A stretch of 64,000 nt of DNA from Rhodococcus sp. G-MC3 (GCF_030063335.1 NZ_JASISW010000013.1:88745-152744), one strand, 5' to 3'. Shown: positions 1 through 8,608, numbered from the stretch's first letter. A program made the numbers and translations. The notes: generated from the sequence alone by a model not told the origin.

Positions 1-195
1 TCGTGGGCAGTGGAACATCGGATCTTCGGCGGACGGCTGCATCGATCGGAACTCTCCTGGTTCGAAAAACTCGTAGTCCGGCTCATTCGAGCCAAGGACG
101 GAGACGATCGCTCACGCGATGCGGTCGAGGAGTGGGCGCGATCGATCAGCACGACGCTCGCCGCGGCCCAACCGACGGTTCCGGTTCAGCCATGA
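1..195 (+). CDS. C-terminal part of a flavodoxin-like protein (partial)
   Basis: Only the last 64 codons are inside the window, and the frame is open to base 1. The visible stretch runs HRIFGGRL, then KLVVRLIRAKDG and a helix ending EEWARSI. This matches, from family recall, the C-terminus of menaquinone-dependent protoporphyrinogen oxidase/HemG-type flavodoxin-domain proteins, where an FGG turn precedes a conserved basic helix. The FMN-binding N-terminus lies outside the window, so the reaction cannot be judged. The stop is 25 bases before the next start on the same strand, so the two could be co-transcribed. Confidence 0.6.
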   Translation, partial: SWAVEHRIFGGRLHRSELSWFEKLVVRLIRAKDGDDRSRDAVEEWARSISTTLAAAQPTVPVQP

Positions 196-220
196 CGCTG
201 ACATTCGAGACGGTTGCGTG

Positions 221-712
221 ATGAATCGATGGCGAAAGCATCCCGGTGTACGAACCGGCGACCAGTTGACCAGAGGCGAGCGGGCTGCCGACCACGTTCG
301 CAACGGCATGGGCTCGTGGCCCTTCGTACTATTCTTCCTCGCCACGATGGCGGTGTGGGCCGCATACAACGGCAGGGGCGGTTTCGACCCGTACCCCTTC
401 ATTCTTCTCAATCTCTTCCTGTCGATGATCGCCGGTCTGCAGGGCGCAATCTTGCTCATTTCGGCCAAGCGTGCGGATTCGATCAGTAGCGAAGTCGCAT
501 TGCATACCTTGTCCAATACTGCCAAGCTGCAGGACCTGATCGAGGCCAACACGGTTCTGACCGAGACTGTCGCACAGCTGGCCTCGGAGATGCACGAACA
601 CATCTGTCGCCCACACCCCGGACAGGGGAATGCACGCCGCTCGTCCACCCGCGAAAAAGCGTCGGCACTCGCCGACGCAGCGGCACGTCGGTCCGAGGAG
701 GCCAGGCCCTGA
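221..712 (+). CDS. DUF1003 family membrane protein
   Basis: 163 residues. After a polar N-terminus (TGDQLTRGERAADHVRNGMGSW) two hydrophobic segments follow, about residues 35-52 and 62-82, separated by a short loop with FDPYPFILLNL. A helical cytoplasmic tail then contains KRADSISSEVALHTLSNTA. This is the DUF1003 layout: two membrane helices, then a conserved helix thought to form a coiled coil. No function is established for the family. I chose the ATG at 221 because the DUF1003 homology begins just after it; the frame stays open further upstream, overlapping the preceding gene. It stands alone, with about 200 noncoding bases after it. Confidence 0.85.
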   Translation: MNRWRKHPGVRTGDQLTRGERAADHVRNGMGSWPFVLFFLATMAVWAAYNGRGGFDPYPFILLNLFLSMIAGLQGAILLISAKRADSISSEVALHTLSNTAKLQDLIEANTVLTETVAQLASEMHEHICRPHPGQGNARRSSTREKASALADAAARRSEEARP

Positions 713-918
713 ATGCCGTGCCAGCCTGGTAGTGCAGAACTAAGGAGCATCGAGACCGATCGTTGTTCGGTGACTTTCAGTTCCACCGAGACTGAACGAT
801 GCTTCTACCGAACACCTTCGGCTGGCCAGATGGGGAACAAAGTCCCTTTCTTCGACCTAGAGGCTGAGCCAAAATGATGGTCGGAAGTTGACACCGTGTC
901 ACCAAGAAGGACAAACAG

Positions 919-1131
919 ATGATGCTCGCGCTTGTAGTGATCGTTGCCGTAACGGCTGCCCTCGGGGCTGGACGGTTCGGCATCGGTTCACCGGCCACCA
1001 CAGCCTCTGCGCACGTCGATGGACCCGGCACGTTGGAGGAGCTGTTCGCTGCACGCTTTACGCGCGGCGACATCGATGTAATCCAGTATCGAACGGAAGT
1101 CGATCACATTGCAGCGCAACTCCACACGTGA
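919..1131 (+). CDS. Small membrane-anchored SHOCT-domain protein
   Basis: 70 residues. An N-terminal hydrophobic helix (MMLALVVIVAVTAALGAG) is followed by a short linker and a C-terminal segment LEELFAARFTRGDIDVIQYR. That segment fits the SHOCT pattern (a leucine-rich helix, then R-G-[ED]-I-[DS]-x-x-[EQ]-[FY]), a short oligomerisation motif found at protein termini. The start has a purine-rich site (AGGACAAACAG) directly upstream. The protein probably sits at the membrane with the SHOCT segment in the cytoplasm. Its role is unknown; the neighbour downstream is an amino-acid permease but there is no overlap. Confidence 0.65.
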   Translation: MMLALVVIVAVTAALGAGRFGIGSPATTASAHVDGPGTLEELFAARFTRGDIDVIQYRTEVDHIAAQLHT

Positions 1132-1186
1132 CTCGAAGCCGCCACTGCCGTGCAGACCATCACGGGTTCCCTACCAGGAGAGCAAC

Positions 1187-2695
1187 ATGAGTCCGACAAC
1201 AGTGCCCGATCCGAAGTCGACAGACCAGAAGCCACTTACCAATTCAGAGTCGGGAACCACTCATTCGGCTGTGAAGAACACTTCACCCGACGCACGCAAG
1301 GCCAATGCATTGGGCCTGACCTCGGCGACAGGTCTCGTGGTCGGAAGTATCGTCGGTACAGGGGTTTTCACGATGCCCGCGGTACTGGCCGGGGCCGGAA
1401 CGATGAGCATTATCGTCCTGGCCGTCATCGCCGTGGGCGCGATGCTGCTGGCTGCGATGTTCGGGCAACTCACCAAGCGGATACCAAACAGCGATGGCGG
1501 ACTTTACGCCTTTGCGCGTTATGAATACGGCGACTTCGCCGGGTATCTGGTCGGCTGGTGCTATTGGATCCAAACTTGGGCGGGCAATGCCGCGATCGTT
1601 GCATCGTGGGTGTTCTACGTCGACGCCCTCTTCGGACTCGAAAACCCTTCAGGCCTGACGAATTGGGGAATCGCGCTGGTGGGATTGTGGGTTCCCGCGA
1701 TTATCAACCTTGCGGGAGTCAGGCAGATGTCGTGGTTTCAGAACATCACGGTGGTGTTGAAGTTTCTTCCGCTGCTGTTCATCGGCGTGATCGGGTGGTT
1801 CTTCGTACAGCAGGGCAACTTCGGGGAGTTCAATGCCTCGGGCGGCAACCTCTACAGCGGCATCGGCATCGCCGCCGGGGTTGCGTTGTTCTCGTTCATC
1901 GGGGTTGAGGCCGCGGCGGTCACCGCCAAGCGTGTGAAGAACCCGCGAGTGAACGTCGGTCGTGCGTCACTGATCGGCACCGCGGCCAGCGCGCTGCTGT
2001 ACGTGCTGGTGACTGCGGCGGTCATGGGTCTAGTACCACACGACACCCTCATCGGAACCGGCGCTCCGTTCGTGGACGCCTTCGAAGCGATGTTCTCCCA
2101 AAACGGTTGGGCGGGCACGTTCATCGCCGCCATCGCAGTCATCTCGGGCATCGGAGCGCTCAACGGATGGACGCTCATTGTCACCGAGACCTCACGAGCC
2201 ATGGCCCAGGACGACATGTTCCCACGGCCGTTCGCCTGGACCGATCGCAATGGGACGGCATGGTTCGGTATTCTCATCGGAACGGCACTGCCGTCGATTC
2301 TCATGCTGTGGCGCTACACATCGACCTCCGGCCTGACGGTCTTCACCTACCTGGTCAACCTGACCGTTGTCACAGTCGCCATCCCCTACTTCATCTCCGC
2401 GATCGCCCAGCTCACCTACCTCGTATCGCGCCGGCGCCCTGTTCAGGGCTGGCGCCTTGCGCGTGATCTCGCGGTGGCAGGGACCAGTGTCCTGTTCTCG
2501 ATGTGGGTGACCTTTGCTGCGGGGTACCAAGTGGTCTATCAGGCACTGGTGGTGATCCTTGGAGGTCTGGTGCTCTACGCGTTCCTCAATGCCAGACGCC
2601 AACGTCTCGGTGAGGCGCCCGAACCAGTCGATGGTCCGCCGCACGTCATCGATGTCAAACCTCACGAGAGAACGGAACAGCATGGTAGACAATAA
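1187..2695 (+). CDS. APC-superfamily basic amino acid/polyamine-type permease
   Basis: 502 residues with about 12 to 13 membrane helices. After a hydrophilic N-terminus of about 40 residues, the first helix carries the APC signature TGLVVGSIVGTGVFTMPA, which contains the unwound G-S-I-x-G-x-G substrate-binding turn. Another conserved segment is GVALFSFIGVEAAAVTAKRVKNP. The architecture is that of arginine/ornithine-type antiporters (APA family); the substrate is inferred only to family level. The ATG at 1187 has an AGGAG site 7 bases before it. The 3' end overlaps the following stress-protein gene by 14 bases, which indicates translational coupling. Confidence 0.85.
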   Translation: MSPTTVPDPKSTDQKPLTNSESGTTHSAVKNTSPDARKANALGLTSATGLVVGSIVGTGVFTMPAVLAGAGTMSIIVLAVIAVGAMLLAAMFGQLTKRIPNSDGGLYAFARYEYGDFAGYLVGWCYWIQTWAGNAAIVASWVFYVDALFGLENPSGLTNWGIALVGLWVPAIINLAGVRQMSWFQNITVVLKFLPLLFIGVIGWFFVQQGNFGEFNASGGNLYSGIGIAAGVALFSFIGVEAAAVTAKRVKNPRVNVGRASLIGTAASALLYVLVTAAVMGLVPHDTLIGTGAPFVDAFEAMFSQNGWAGTFIAAIAVISGIGALNGWTLIVTETSRAMAQDDMFPRPFAWTDRNGTAWFGILIGTALPSILMLWRYTSTSGLTVFTYLVNLTVVTVAIPYFISAIAQLTYLVSRRRPVQGWRLARDLAVAGTSVLFSMWVTFAAGYQVVYQALVVILGGLVLYAFLNARRQRLGEAPEPVDGPPHVIDVKPHERTEQHGRQ

Positions 2696-3125
2696 GATAT
2701 CCACGGCCCGCATAGTAGTGGGCGTCGACGGTTCCCCCTGCTCGATACTTGCGTTGCAGCGCGCAAGGCGACTTGCGGAGGCACTCGGCACAGGCATGGA
2801 CGTCGTTGTTGGTTGGCAGTATCCGTCGTATATGGGTGTGGGTTTCATCGGCGAATTCCATCCAGATCTGGACGCCAAGCAGATCATCACCGATTCGGTC
2901 ACTGCCGCGTTCGGTCATGATGTGCCAACCGATGTCGAATACATCGTCAAGGAGGGGGTCCCGGCCCAGATATTGCTCGACGCCAGCCGGGAGGCCGAGA
3001 TGCTGGTCGTAGGAAGCCGTGGCCACGGAGGGTTCGTCGGCCTGTTGCTGGGATCGGTCAGTGCACAGTGCGCCGAACATGCTCATTGCCCTGTGCTCGT
3101 CGTTCATTCGAGGGATCATCACTAG
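2682..3125 (+). CDS. Universal stress protein (UspA family, ATP-binding type)
   Basis: 147 residues covering one complete Usp domain. It begins with RIVVGVDGSPCS (first strand and Walker-like turn) and carries the C-terminal ATP-binding signature VVGSRGHGGFVGLLLGSVS followed by HCPVLVVH, which matches G-x2-G-x9-G-[ST]. These features place it among the ATP-binding Usp proteins common in actinobacteria, linked to stress and hypoxia adaptation. The start lies inside the upstream permease gene. Usp proteins often partner with transporters and may modulate them; that link here is inference from the overlap. Confidence 0.92.
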   Translation: MVDNKISTARIVVGVDGSPCSILALQRARRLAEALGTGMDVVVGWQYPSYMGVGFIGEFHPDLDAKQIITDSVTAAFGHDVPTDVEYIVKEGVPAQILLDASREAEMLVVGSRGHGGFVGLLLGSVSAQCAEHAHCPVLVVHSRDHH

Positions 3126-3148
3126 CGCTGGCGGCGTCGGTGCCGCGT

Positions 3149-3193
3149 CGTCGAACCCCACGCCATCGAACCCCACGTCATCGAACCCCACGT
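3149..3193 (+). repeat. Three tandem 15-bp repeats
   Basis: Three head-to-tail copies of a 15-base unit of the form TCxTCGAACCCCACG (the third and fourth bases vary between copies), followed by a partial TCGATGG. They lie between the stress-protein stop and the probable start of the VOC gene. If translation began upstream they would encode SNPT-type repeats. Confidence 0.8.
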
Positions 3194-3195
3194 CG

Positions 3196-3594
3196 ATGGC
3201 AGTCTCCTCGATGCTGATGCGTGTACTCCGGTTGGAGCCGTCGATCGACTTCTATTGCGATGTGTTCGGATGTACGGTCGCCCTCCGCGAAGCGGATGCG
3301 GCACTCTTGTTGGCCCCAGACGGTTTTCAGATCTACCTGTACGCGAACGGGCCATCGCTCCAGCGACCCATCGAGGGTCTTGGAGTGAAGGAAGTCATGT
3401 GGTCCGCAGCCACCGAAACGGCCCTCGAACAGGTCGGCGATCGCTTGCGCCAACGCTATCCCTCCACCTACGTTCACAGCGCAGGCGGGGTCAACTTCGT
3501 CGATGGTCGCGACCCGGATGGAAACCGTGTTCTCGTCGCATATCCGAGTCCGCTCCAGCTACCACGCCATATTATCGCCGACCGATTCAAGTGA
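3196..3594 (+). CDS. VOC (glyoxalase/bleomycin-resistance fold) protein
   Basis: 132 residues. The sequence follows the VOC beta-alpha-beta-beta-beta pattern: MRVLRLEPSIDFYCDVFGC (first module, with the conserved S-x-x-F-Y helix), then LLLAPDGFQIYLYANG. The C-terminal module ends VNFVDGRDPDGNRVLVAYPS, the usual D-P-x-G-N-x-[IV] turn. The family binds metal or small ligands and includes isomerases, dioxygenases and resistance proteins, so no reaction is assigned. The ATG at 3196 is the first in-frame start after the tandem repeats; an upstream start reading through the repeats cannot be excluded. It is convergent with the ANTAR gene downstream. Confidence 0.7.
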   Translation: MAVSSMLMRVLRLEPSIDFYCDVFGCTVALREADAALLLAPDGFQIYLYANGPSLQRPIEGLGVKEVMWSAATETALEQVGDRLRQRYPSTYVHSAGGVNFVDGRDPDGNRVLVAYPSPLQLPRHIIADRFK

Positions 3595-3609
3595 CACAGT
3601 TGCATTCGG

Positions 3610-3640
3610 CCCGGCGCTGACGGAATCCGCTAACGCCGGG
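3610..3640. terminator. Possible bidirectional terminator hairpin
   Basis: A perfect 7-bp inverted repeat CCCGGCG / CGCCGGG with a 17-base loop sits between the convergent VOC and ANTAR genes and overlaps the last codons of the latter. There is no T-run. Confidence 0.35.
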
Positions 3641-4229
3641 GCGGATGCCACCGGCGGGCATCGCGTAGGACACGGCGGGCGACCTCGATGACGGGCGTAC
3701 CCGATAACAGTGCGAGGCGATTCATTTCGGCCCGGCCTTCGGCGGAGGTGCGGCCACCCTCGATAAGCACGCCTACCGCCTGATTGATTTCGCTCACGGC
3801 AGTAAAGCTGTTCTCGACTTCTGTTGCAATCACATTACTTTCGTCGATTTCTCGAGCATGCCCGTCGAGAGTGATCGCAGCACGGTCGAGTCCGAGTGAA
3901 TAGTTCACGTCCGCGGCCAAATCCACAAGGGCGCCAGCAGTAGCGGAGAGGATCAACAGTTCGACAGAAGAGTGCGCATTCGTCGGACGGGCGAGAGTAA
4001 GACGCAGTGACGAGACCGTGGCCCCGGCGCTCTCGTCCGTCGTCGAACTCGCGATCACGAAGTGCGCGCCATCGATCGTTATGGTGATGGCAACGGACAC
4101 AACGGATGACACGGCATCATCGATGTCGGCCATGAGCCGACGTGCCAGATGTTCGAGGTCGACATCGTCGGTGTCGAGTGCTGTGGTCAACAGTGCGAGA
4201 TCAGCAATCAGCCGAGGGTGCAGTTCCAT
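3630..4229 (-). CDS. ANTAR-domain protein with divergent N-terminal sensor region
   Basis: 199 residues. The C-terminal 60 residues (AVSEINQAVGVLIEGGRTSAEG...) follow the three-helix ANTAR RNA-binding pattern: an I-x-Q-A-x-G-[VI]-L motif in helix 1, then A-L-L-S-x-T in helix 2 and a basic last helix VARRVLRDARRW. The first 130 residues resemble a degenerate GAF-like sensor (VSVAITITIDG...). ANTAR proteins act as transcription antiterminators that bind paired hexaloop hairpins in leader RNA. The frame stays open for more than 100 codons upstream of the ATG at 4229, but no GTG or good ribosome site was found there. It lies downstream of a second ANTAR gene on the same strand. Confidence 0.65.
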   Translation of the reverse strand: MELHPRLIADLALLTTALDTDDVDLEHLARRLMADIDDAVSSVVSVAITITIDGAHFVIASSTTDESAGATVSSLRLTLARPTNAHSSVELLILSATAGALVDLAADVNYSLGLDRAAITLDGHAREIDESNVIATEVENSFTAVSEINQAVGVLIEGGRTSAEGRAEMNRLALLSGTPVIEVARRVLRDARRWHPPRR

Positions 4230-4437
4230 TGAGAATCCAGTGCGGCCCGATCGCCTGTTGAGTACTTCGAGGGCCCCACGAAGATAATGTTCGTAGGGAA
4301 AGGCAGGCGAGAAGCCAAAGTCGGACCCCGAGCCTCGTGGTTCACCTGCACCTTGAACGCTACTCTCTCTGACCGAGTCCTGTACAAAAAGTCTCGGTGA
4401 CGCAGAAGTGGTCCGGGCACTGCGGGCGATGGACGCG

Positions 4438-5226
4438 CTACATGCGTCTACGCCGCAAGCGGGCGGTTTTCGTCGCCTCGGCGACCATCGAGTCAGCGAC
4501 CGCTGAGAGCTTCTTGTGTTCGTTCTGACTGAGCGCTTGAAGTTTCTCGTACCCTTCGGCGCCGCTGCATCCACTTCTACTGATCAGAATTCCGATTGCC
4601 TGATCGATCACCGCTCGGTTGCTCAGGGCCTTCTCTAGATGCTCGGTCAGCTGCACCGCGCTGGCCAATGCGCGTGCATTTTGAACCGAGACGGCGGCCG
4701 GGACCGCAAACAGTTCGCCGAGTTCCACCGAGCGATCATCGAACGCATCGGGCTGGTGAGCGTAGACGTTCATCGCCCCGAGCACACCGGCACGGGTGAT
4801 CAACGGCAGAGACAGAACACTGTGCACACCCAAGTGACCAACTTTGGGCCCGAATTCGGGCCATTGAGGATCAGCGTCGAGTGATCCGGACCGAACCGTG
4901 ATGCCCTTCGCCGCTGCCGTGATGCACGGCCCCTGACCCATCCCATATTGAATGCCGTCGACCACTCGGACAAAATCCGCGCTTGCCACGATTGTGGGTG
5001 GTTTATCGGAGTGAAGGAGCGTCAACCCTGCCCCGTCAGCGCCCGGGATTGCCCGCACCGCAAACTCCGCCACATGCGACAGAGTTTCGGATAACGTCAG
5101 AGTGCTCATCGCCAGTTTGCCCAGGTCGGCCAGGCTCGATCTGAAGTCGTCATCGAGCTCGTTCGGGTACGCGTGCCCTGAATCGGTAGCGCTCCGCTGC
5201 GGAACGCCGATATCCCCTGTATTCAT
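4438..5226 (-). CDS. GAF-ANTAR sensor/antitermination protein
   Basis: 262 residues. Residues about 30-175 form a GAF domain (VRAIPGADGAGLTLL..., YGMGQGPCITAA, GVHSVLSLPL, GAMNVYAHQPDAFDD), a pattern typical of actinobacterial GAF-ANTAR regulators. Residues about 190-250 are the ANTAR module (HLEKALSNRAVIDQAIGILISRSG..., ending in a basic tail). The family senses small ligands or redox state through GAF and binds leader-RNA hairpins through ANTAR, releasing transcription termination. The target is not evident. It is followed on the same strand by another ANTAR gene 208 bases downstream, an unusual pairing. Confidence 0.9.
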   Translation of the reverse strand: MNTGDIGVPQRSATDSGHAYPNELDDDFRSSLADLGKLAMSTLTLSETLSHVAEFAVRAIPGADGAGLTLLHSDKPPTIVASADFVRVVDGIQYGMGQGPCITAAAKGITVRSGSLDADPQWPEFGPKVGHLGVHSVLSLPLITRAGVLGAMNVYAHQPDAFDDRSVELGELFAVPAAVSVQNARALASAVQLTEHLEKALSNRAVIDQAIGILISRSGCSGAEGYEKLQALSQNEHKKLSAVADSMVAEATKTARLRRRRM

Positions 5227-5341
5227 CGCACTGCTCGATTCGTTGTGGCCACACGCAATTTCTGCACGTGCCTGCCCCTTCGAACACTACGGCGTATCCG
5301 TCCTCAGTGGAACGTCGACAGGTGCTCCAGACTACGCAGGA

Positions 5342-5366
5342 GCATCGATGGGAACGGTATCGATGC
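5342..5366. terminator. Inverted repeat downstream of the alcohol dehydrogenase
   Basis: GCATCGAT / ATCGATGC, a perfect 8-bp inverted repeat with a 9-base spacer, lies 34 bases past the dehydrogenase stop on the minus strand and upstream of the GAF-ANTAR gene. It could terminate the former or form part of the leader or operator of the latter. Confidence 0.35.
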
Positions 5367-5399
5367 AGCATCGACGCAAGAACGTCGTTCGATCCTGGA

Positions 5400-6410
5400 T
5401 CAAAACTCGAAGACCTGTCGGGCCGTGACACGGCCGCCGAGCAGATCGTCGAAACACTCGTTTACTTCGTCGAGCTTACGAGAGACCGCTGAGACCTTCG
5501 TCCGACCGGCTTCGTGAAGCTCGAATACTTCGCGCAGGTCCTTCCGGGTACCGACGATCGATCCGAGTACAGAGATTCCGCCGACCACTGCCTCGAAGAT
5601 TGGGATCGGAAGGACGCCGTGTGCAGGCATCGAAACGCAGACGAGCCGCCCGCCGCGACGAAGTGATCTGAAGGCCTGGTCGAATACGCTTGGAATCACA
5701 GCCAACACGATTGCGACGTCGGCGCCGCCGAGCGCTCGGATGGCCTCGACCGGATCCGTCGTCATGGAGTTCACCGTATGGTCCGCACCGAGCTCGCGTG
5801 CAAGTTCGAGTTTCTCGTCCTCGATGTCGACGGCGATAACGAATCCTCCTGCGATACGGGCATATTGCACGGCCATGTGGCCCAGGCCCCCGACGCCGAA
5901 TATCGCAACACGCTGGGCGGGTACTACACCGCCGACCTTGACCGCCTTATATGTCGTCACGCCTGCGCACGTCAAGGGTGCGGCGTCGAAGGAAGAAATC
6001 CCGTCGGGCACGCGCGTGACATAACGTGAATCTGCCACGGCATATTCTGCATAAGCGCCATCGATCGAGTAGCCGCTGTTCTCCTGCTTCTCGCACAGCG
6101 TCTCCCACCCGGACACGCAGTAGTCACACTCACCGCACGCAGAACCGAGCCATGCGATCGCGACCCGCTCACCGATTCGGTCCTCCGATACCTGTGAACC
6201 CACGCCCTCGATGATTCCGATTCCCTCGTGACCTGGTACGAACGGGACCGTCGGCTTGGCGGGCCAATCACCCTGTGCGGCGTGAATGTCGGTGTGGCAC
6301 ACGCCGCAGGTTTGAATCTTCACGAGCACCTGTTGGGGTCCCGGCACAGGAGTAGGAATGTCCTGGACGGTAAGGGGCGCACCGAACTCGGTAACGACAG
6401 CAGCTTTCAT
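5400..6410 (-). CDS. Zinc-dependent alcohol dehydrogenase (AdhP-like MDR)
   Basis: 336 residues, the usual length for bacterial AdhP/AdhA enzymes, which oxidise primary alcohols to aldehydes with NAD+. Catalytic zinc ligands appear in CGVCHTDIHAAQGDW and the GHEGIGII segment. Structural zinc cysteines occur in CGECDYCVSGWETLCE. The Rossmann motif is VAIFGVGGLGHMAVQYAR, and the acidic residue following it (VDIEDEK) favours NAD+ over NADP+. The ATG at 6410 is preceded by a strong GGAGG site (GGAGGATCGCCACG). Soluble and cytoplasmic; it appears to be a single-gene unit. Confidence 0.92.
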   Translation of the reverse strand: MKAAVVTEFGAPLTVQDIPTPVPGPQQVLVKIQTCGVCHTDIHAAQGDWPAKPTVPFVPGHEGIGIIEGVGSQVSEDRIGERVAIAWLGSACGECDYCVSGWETLCEKQENSGYSIDGAYAEYAVADSRYVTRVPDGISSFDAAPLTCAGVTTYKAVKVGGVVPAQRVAIFGVGGLGHMAVQYARIAGGFVIAVDIEDEKLELARELGADHTVNSMTTDPVEAIRALGGADVAIVLAVIPSVFDQAFRSLRRGGRLVCVSMPAHGVLPIPIFEAVVGGISVLGSIVGTRKDLREVFELHEAGRTKVSAVSRKLDEVNECFDDLLGGRVTARQVFEF

Positions 6411-6632
6411 CGTGGCGATCCTCCGTAAATCACAAGCAATGCCGTTCTCGACGATCGAGCGATGCACGCTATCGATCCTCGCCGCCCGCATACCCGCTCG
6501 TGCAGGGCCAGAAGTCACTAGTGATCGGGACAAATGCCGGCGCAGCGATTCGCTGCAGAGCGCGCCCCAGGTGCAGAACGCGTCGAGGCGCTCTGCCTAC
6601 TCGGGCACGAACAATCCACGGCTTCGGCTGAG

Positions 6633-7367
6633 TCAGCCGATGATTCGTGAAGCCGCGAATGCTGCACCCTGCGTCGTTTTTCCGTTGGTTCCGTACGTCA
6701 GATGCGCGAAGGTGTTGAACCCGCCGAGCTGGCACACTGGGTCACCGAAGTTGCAATAGCTTGACGCACGAGAACCGAATGGGCCGCTGGCAGTCTCGAT
6801 GGTCTGCCCCTGCAGTCCGAGCGGGTTTCCGAATACGACGACAGCCGCGATCCTGTCGGCGACAACACTCGGCAGTACTGCGCCGGAGGCGCTACTCGGG
6901 GTACGTAGGCCGACTGCGTTCGAGATCACCGTCGCGCCCTGCGAATATCCGCCGATCACGAACTGCGTTCCGGGACACGCTGCTGCGACCGACGAGATGT
7001 GGTCGACAAGATCCCGGGATCCGGGGCCCGCGCTCAATTGACTGTAGTCAGCCGCGTAATTCACTGCGTACGTACTGACCGAACGCCCCGAAAGCTCCGA
7101 GGTGAGCCTGTTGACAAATGGACCACCGGTGATTCCGAAGCCCGGTAGCTCACCGGTTCCACGGGCGAACGACACATCGACGTCCGAGCAAGGCCCAGCA
7201 AATGCAACCGGGCCGGCAACGACGGCGGCGCCTGCCACGATCGTCAGAACAGTGACCGCATTGGCACACAACCGGGTCTTCCTTCGGCGGCCTGCGCCGA
7301 CTGTGGTGACCTCGGTAGGAATGCGCGATGCTGCAGCGATAGCAGACGCACGCACTGTATTTCGCAT
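6633..7367 (-). CDS. Secreted cutinase-family serine esterase
   Basis: 244 residues. A long N-terminal region with basic residues and one hydrophobic segment (VLTIVAGAAVVAGPVAFA) gives a signal peptide, with mature enzyme starting near GPCSDVDVSFARGT. The catalytic serine lies in GGYSQGATV; the aspartate and histidine are in SYCNFGDPVC and TFAHLTY. Conserved cysteines supply two disulphides. Cutinase-like proteins of mycolate actinomycetes hydrolyse lipid esters, cutin-like polyesters or triglycerides outside the cell. The start at 7367 follows AGGGATCGAACC. The unusually long positively charged stretch before the membrane helix is typical of actinobacterial signal peptides. Confidence 0.9.
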   Translation of the reverse strand: MRNTVRASAIAAASRIPTEVTTVGAGRRRKTRLCANAVTVLTIVAGAAVVAGPVAFAGPCSDVDVSFARGTGELPGFGITGGPFVNRLTSELSGRSVSTYAVNYAADYSQLSAGPGSRDLVDHISSVAAACPGTQFVIGGYSQGATVISNAVGLRTPSSASGAVLPSVVADRIAAVVVFGNPLGLQGQTIETASGPFGSRASSYCNFGDPVCQLGGFNTFAHLTYGTNGKTTQGAAFAASRIIG

Positions 7368-7482
7368 GGTTCGATCCCTGTCGTCGTGTTCCGCCGTACA
7401 GGTAGCAGTGTGCCGGAACCAAGATCGGTTCGCACCCCTTTCGGGGGTGTGATTCGCGGGCGATTGCACCAGAATGCAACGA

Positions 7483-7508
7483 GGCCCGCACCCATCAGGG
7501 TGCGGGCC
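7483..7508 (-). terminator. Terminator-like hairpin after the OYE gene
   Basis: A perfect 11-bp GC-rich stem, GGCCCGCACCC / GGGTGCGGGCC, with a four-base ATCA loop lies 33 bases beyond the stop of the minus-strand OYE gene and upstream of the cutinase gene. There is only a weak T-rich tail. Confidence 0.75.
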
Positions 7509-7540
7509 TATCGAAGGTTCAGCCGTCAGCGCTGGAGTCG

Positions 7541-8608
7541 TCAGCGCTGGAGCGCAGGGTAATCCGTGTAACCCTTGGCGCCGTCGGAGTAGAACGTGCT
7601 CGAATCCGGGGTGTTGAGCGGCAGATCTTCTCGCCAGCGGTGCGCAAGATCGGGGTTGGCGATCGCCGGGCGCCCGACCACCACTGCGTCGCCGATTCCG
7701 TCGGCCAGCAACGACAGTGCCTCGTCCCTGCTGGTGATCTCACCGAAACCACTGTTGACCAGCACCGGTCCGCCGAATGCCTTTCGCAGGTTCTGAACGA
7801 GCTCGCCCGCTGGGTCTTTGTGCAGCACACTGAGGTACGACAGGCCGAGCGGCGCGATCCGGTCCACCAGTGCCCGGTAGGTCGAGCGCACATCATCGGC
7901 GTCGCTCTCGAGCGTATCCTGAATGTTGTGTTCGGGCGAAATGCGGATTCCCACTCGACCCGCGCCGATCGCCTCGGCGACGGCTTCGACGACCTCGGCC
8001 ACGAAACGGGCCCGATTCTCCGGTGATCCTCCATAGGAATCGTCGCGGAGATTCGATGCCGGAGAAAGGAACTCGTGGAGCAGATAGCCATTGGCCGAAT
8101 GAATCTCGACGCCATCCATGCCGGCCTCGATTGCGTTCCTCGATGCCTGAACGAAATCCGCTATGACCGAGGGCAATTCATCGGTACGAAGCGCGCGAGG
8201 AACCGGGTACGGCGCTTTCCCGTCGTACGTGCGGGTCTCGCCGTCGATGGCGACAGCGCTCGGCCCGACGACCTCGCGGCCTCCCGTCGTACCTTCGTGT
8301 GTCACTCGGCCTGCGTGCATGACTTGAGCAACGATGAGTCCGCCGTCGGAGTGGACCGCGTCAGCGACGTTGCGCCAACCGGCGATCTGCTCGGTTGTGA
8401 CCAGACCGGGCTGCCCCGGGAATCCCTGCCCGGCATGGCTCGGGTATGTGCCCTCGCTGACGATGAGACCGAGGGAAGCACGCTGCTTGTAGTGCTCCAC
8501 CACCAGCGGGCCGGGAACACCATCGCGGCCGGATCGCACACGCGTCAGCGGTGCCATGACCAACCTGTTCTCGAGCAACAGGTCACCGAGAATCAACGGG
8601 GAAAACAT
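7541..8608 (-). CDS. Old Yellow Enzyme family alkene reductase (NemA-like)
   Basis: 355 residues forming an FMN-binding TIM barrel. The N-terminus MFSPLILGDLLLENRLVMAP is the classic OYE opening. The active-site proton-donor region is GVEIHSANGYLLHEFLSP, followed by RDDSYGGSPENRARFV, and the C-terminal phosphate-binding part is DAVVVGRPAIANPDLA. The family reduces activated C=C bonds of enones, maleimides and nitro-esters with NAD(P)H. The start at 8608 matches the family N-terminus; the open frame runs 31 codons further upstream. Soluble, single gene, with a good downstream hairpin. Confidence 0.92.
   Translation of the reverse strand: MFSPLILGDLLLENRLVMAPLTRVRSGRDGVPGPLVVEHYKQRASLGLIVSEGTYPSHAGQGFPGQPGLVTTEQIAGWRNVADAVHSDGGLIVAQVMHAGRVTHEGTTGGREVVGPSAVAIDGETRTYDGKAPYPVPRALRTDELPSVIADFVQASRNAIEAGMDGVEIHSANGYLLHEFLSPASNLRDDSYGGSPENRARFVAEVVEAVAEAIGAGRVGIRISPEHNIQDTLESDADDVRSTYRALVDRIAPLGLSYLSVLHKDPAGELVQNLRKAFGGPVLVNSGFGEITSRDEALSLLADGIGDAVVVGRPAIANPDLAHRWREDLPLNTPDSSTFYSDGAKGYTDYPALQR

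Noticed and set aside
112..786. Long open frame antisense to the DUF1003 gene
   Set aside because: It is Arg/Ser-rich, has no family resemblance and is opposite a clear gene; typical high-GC shadow.
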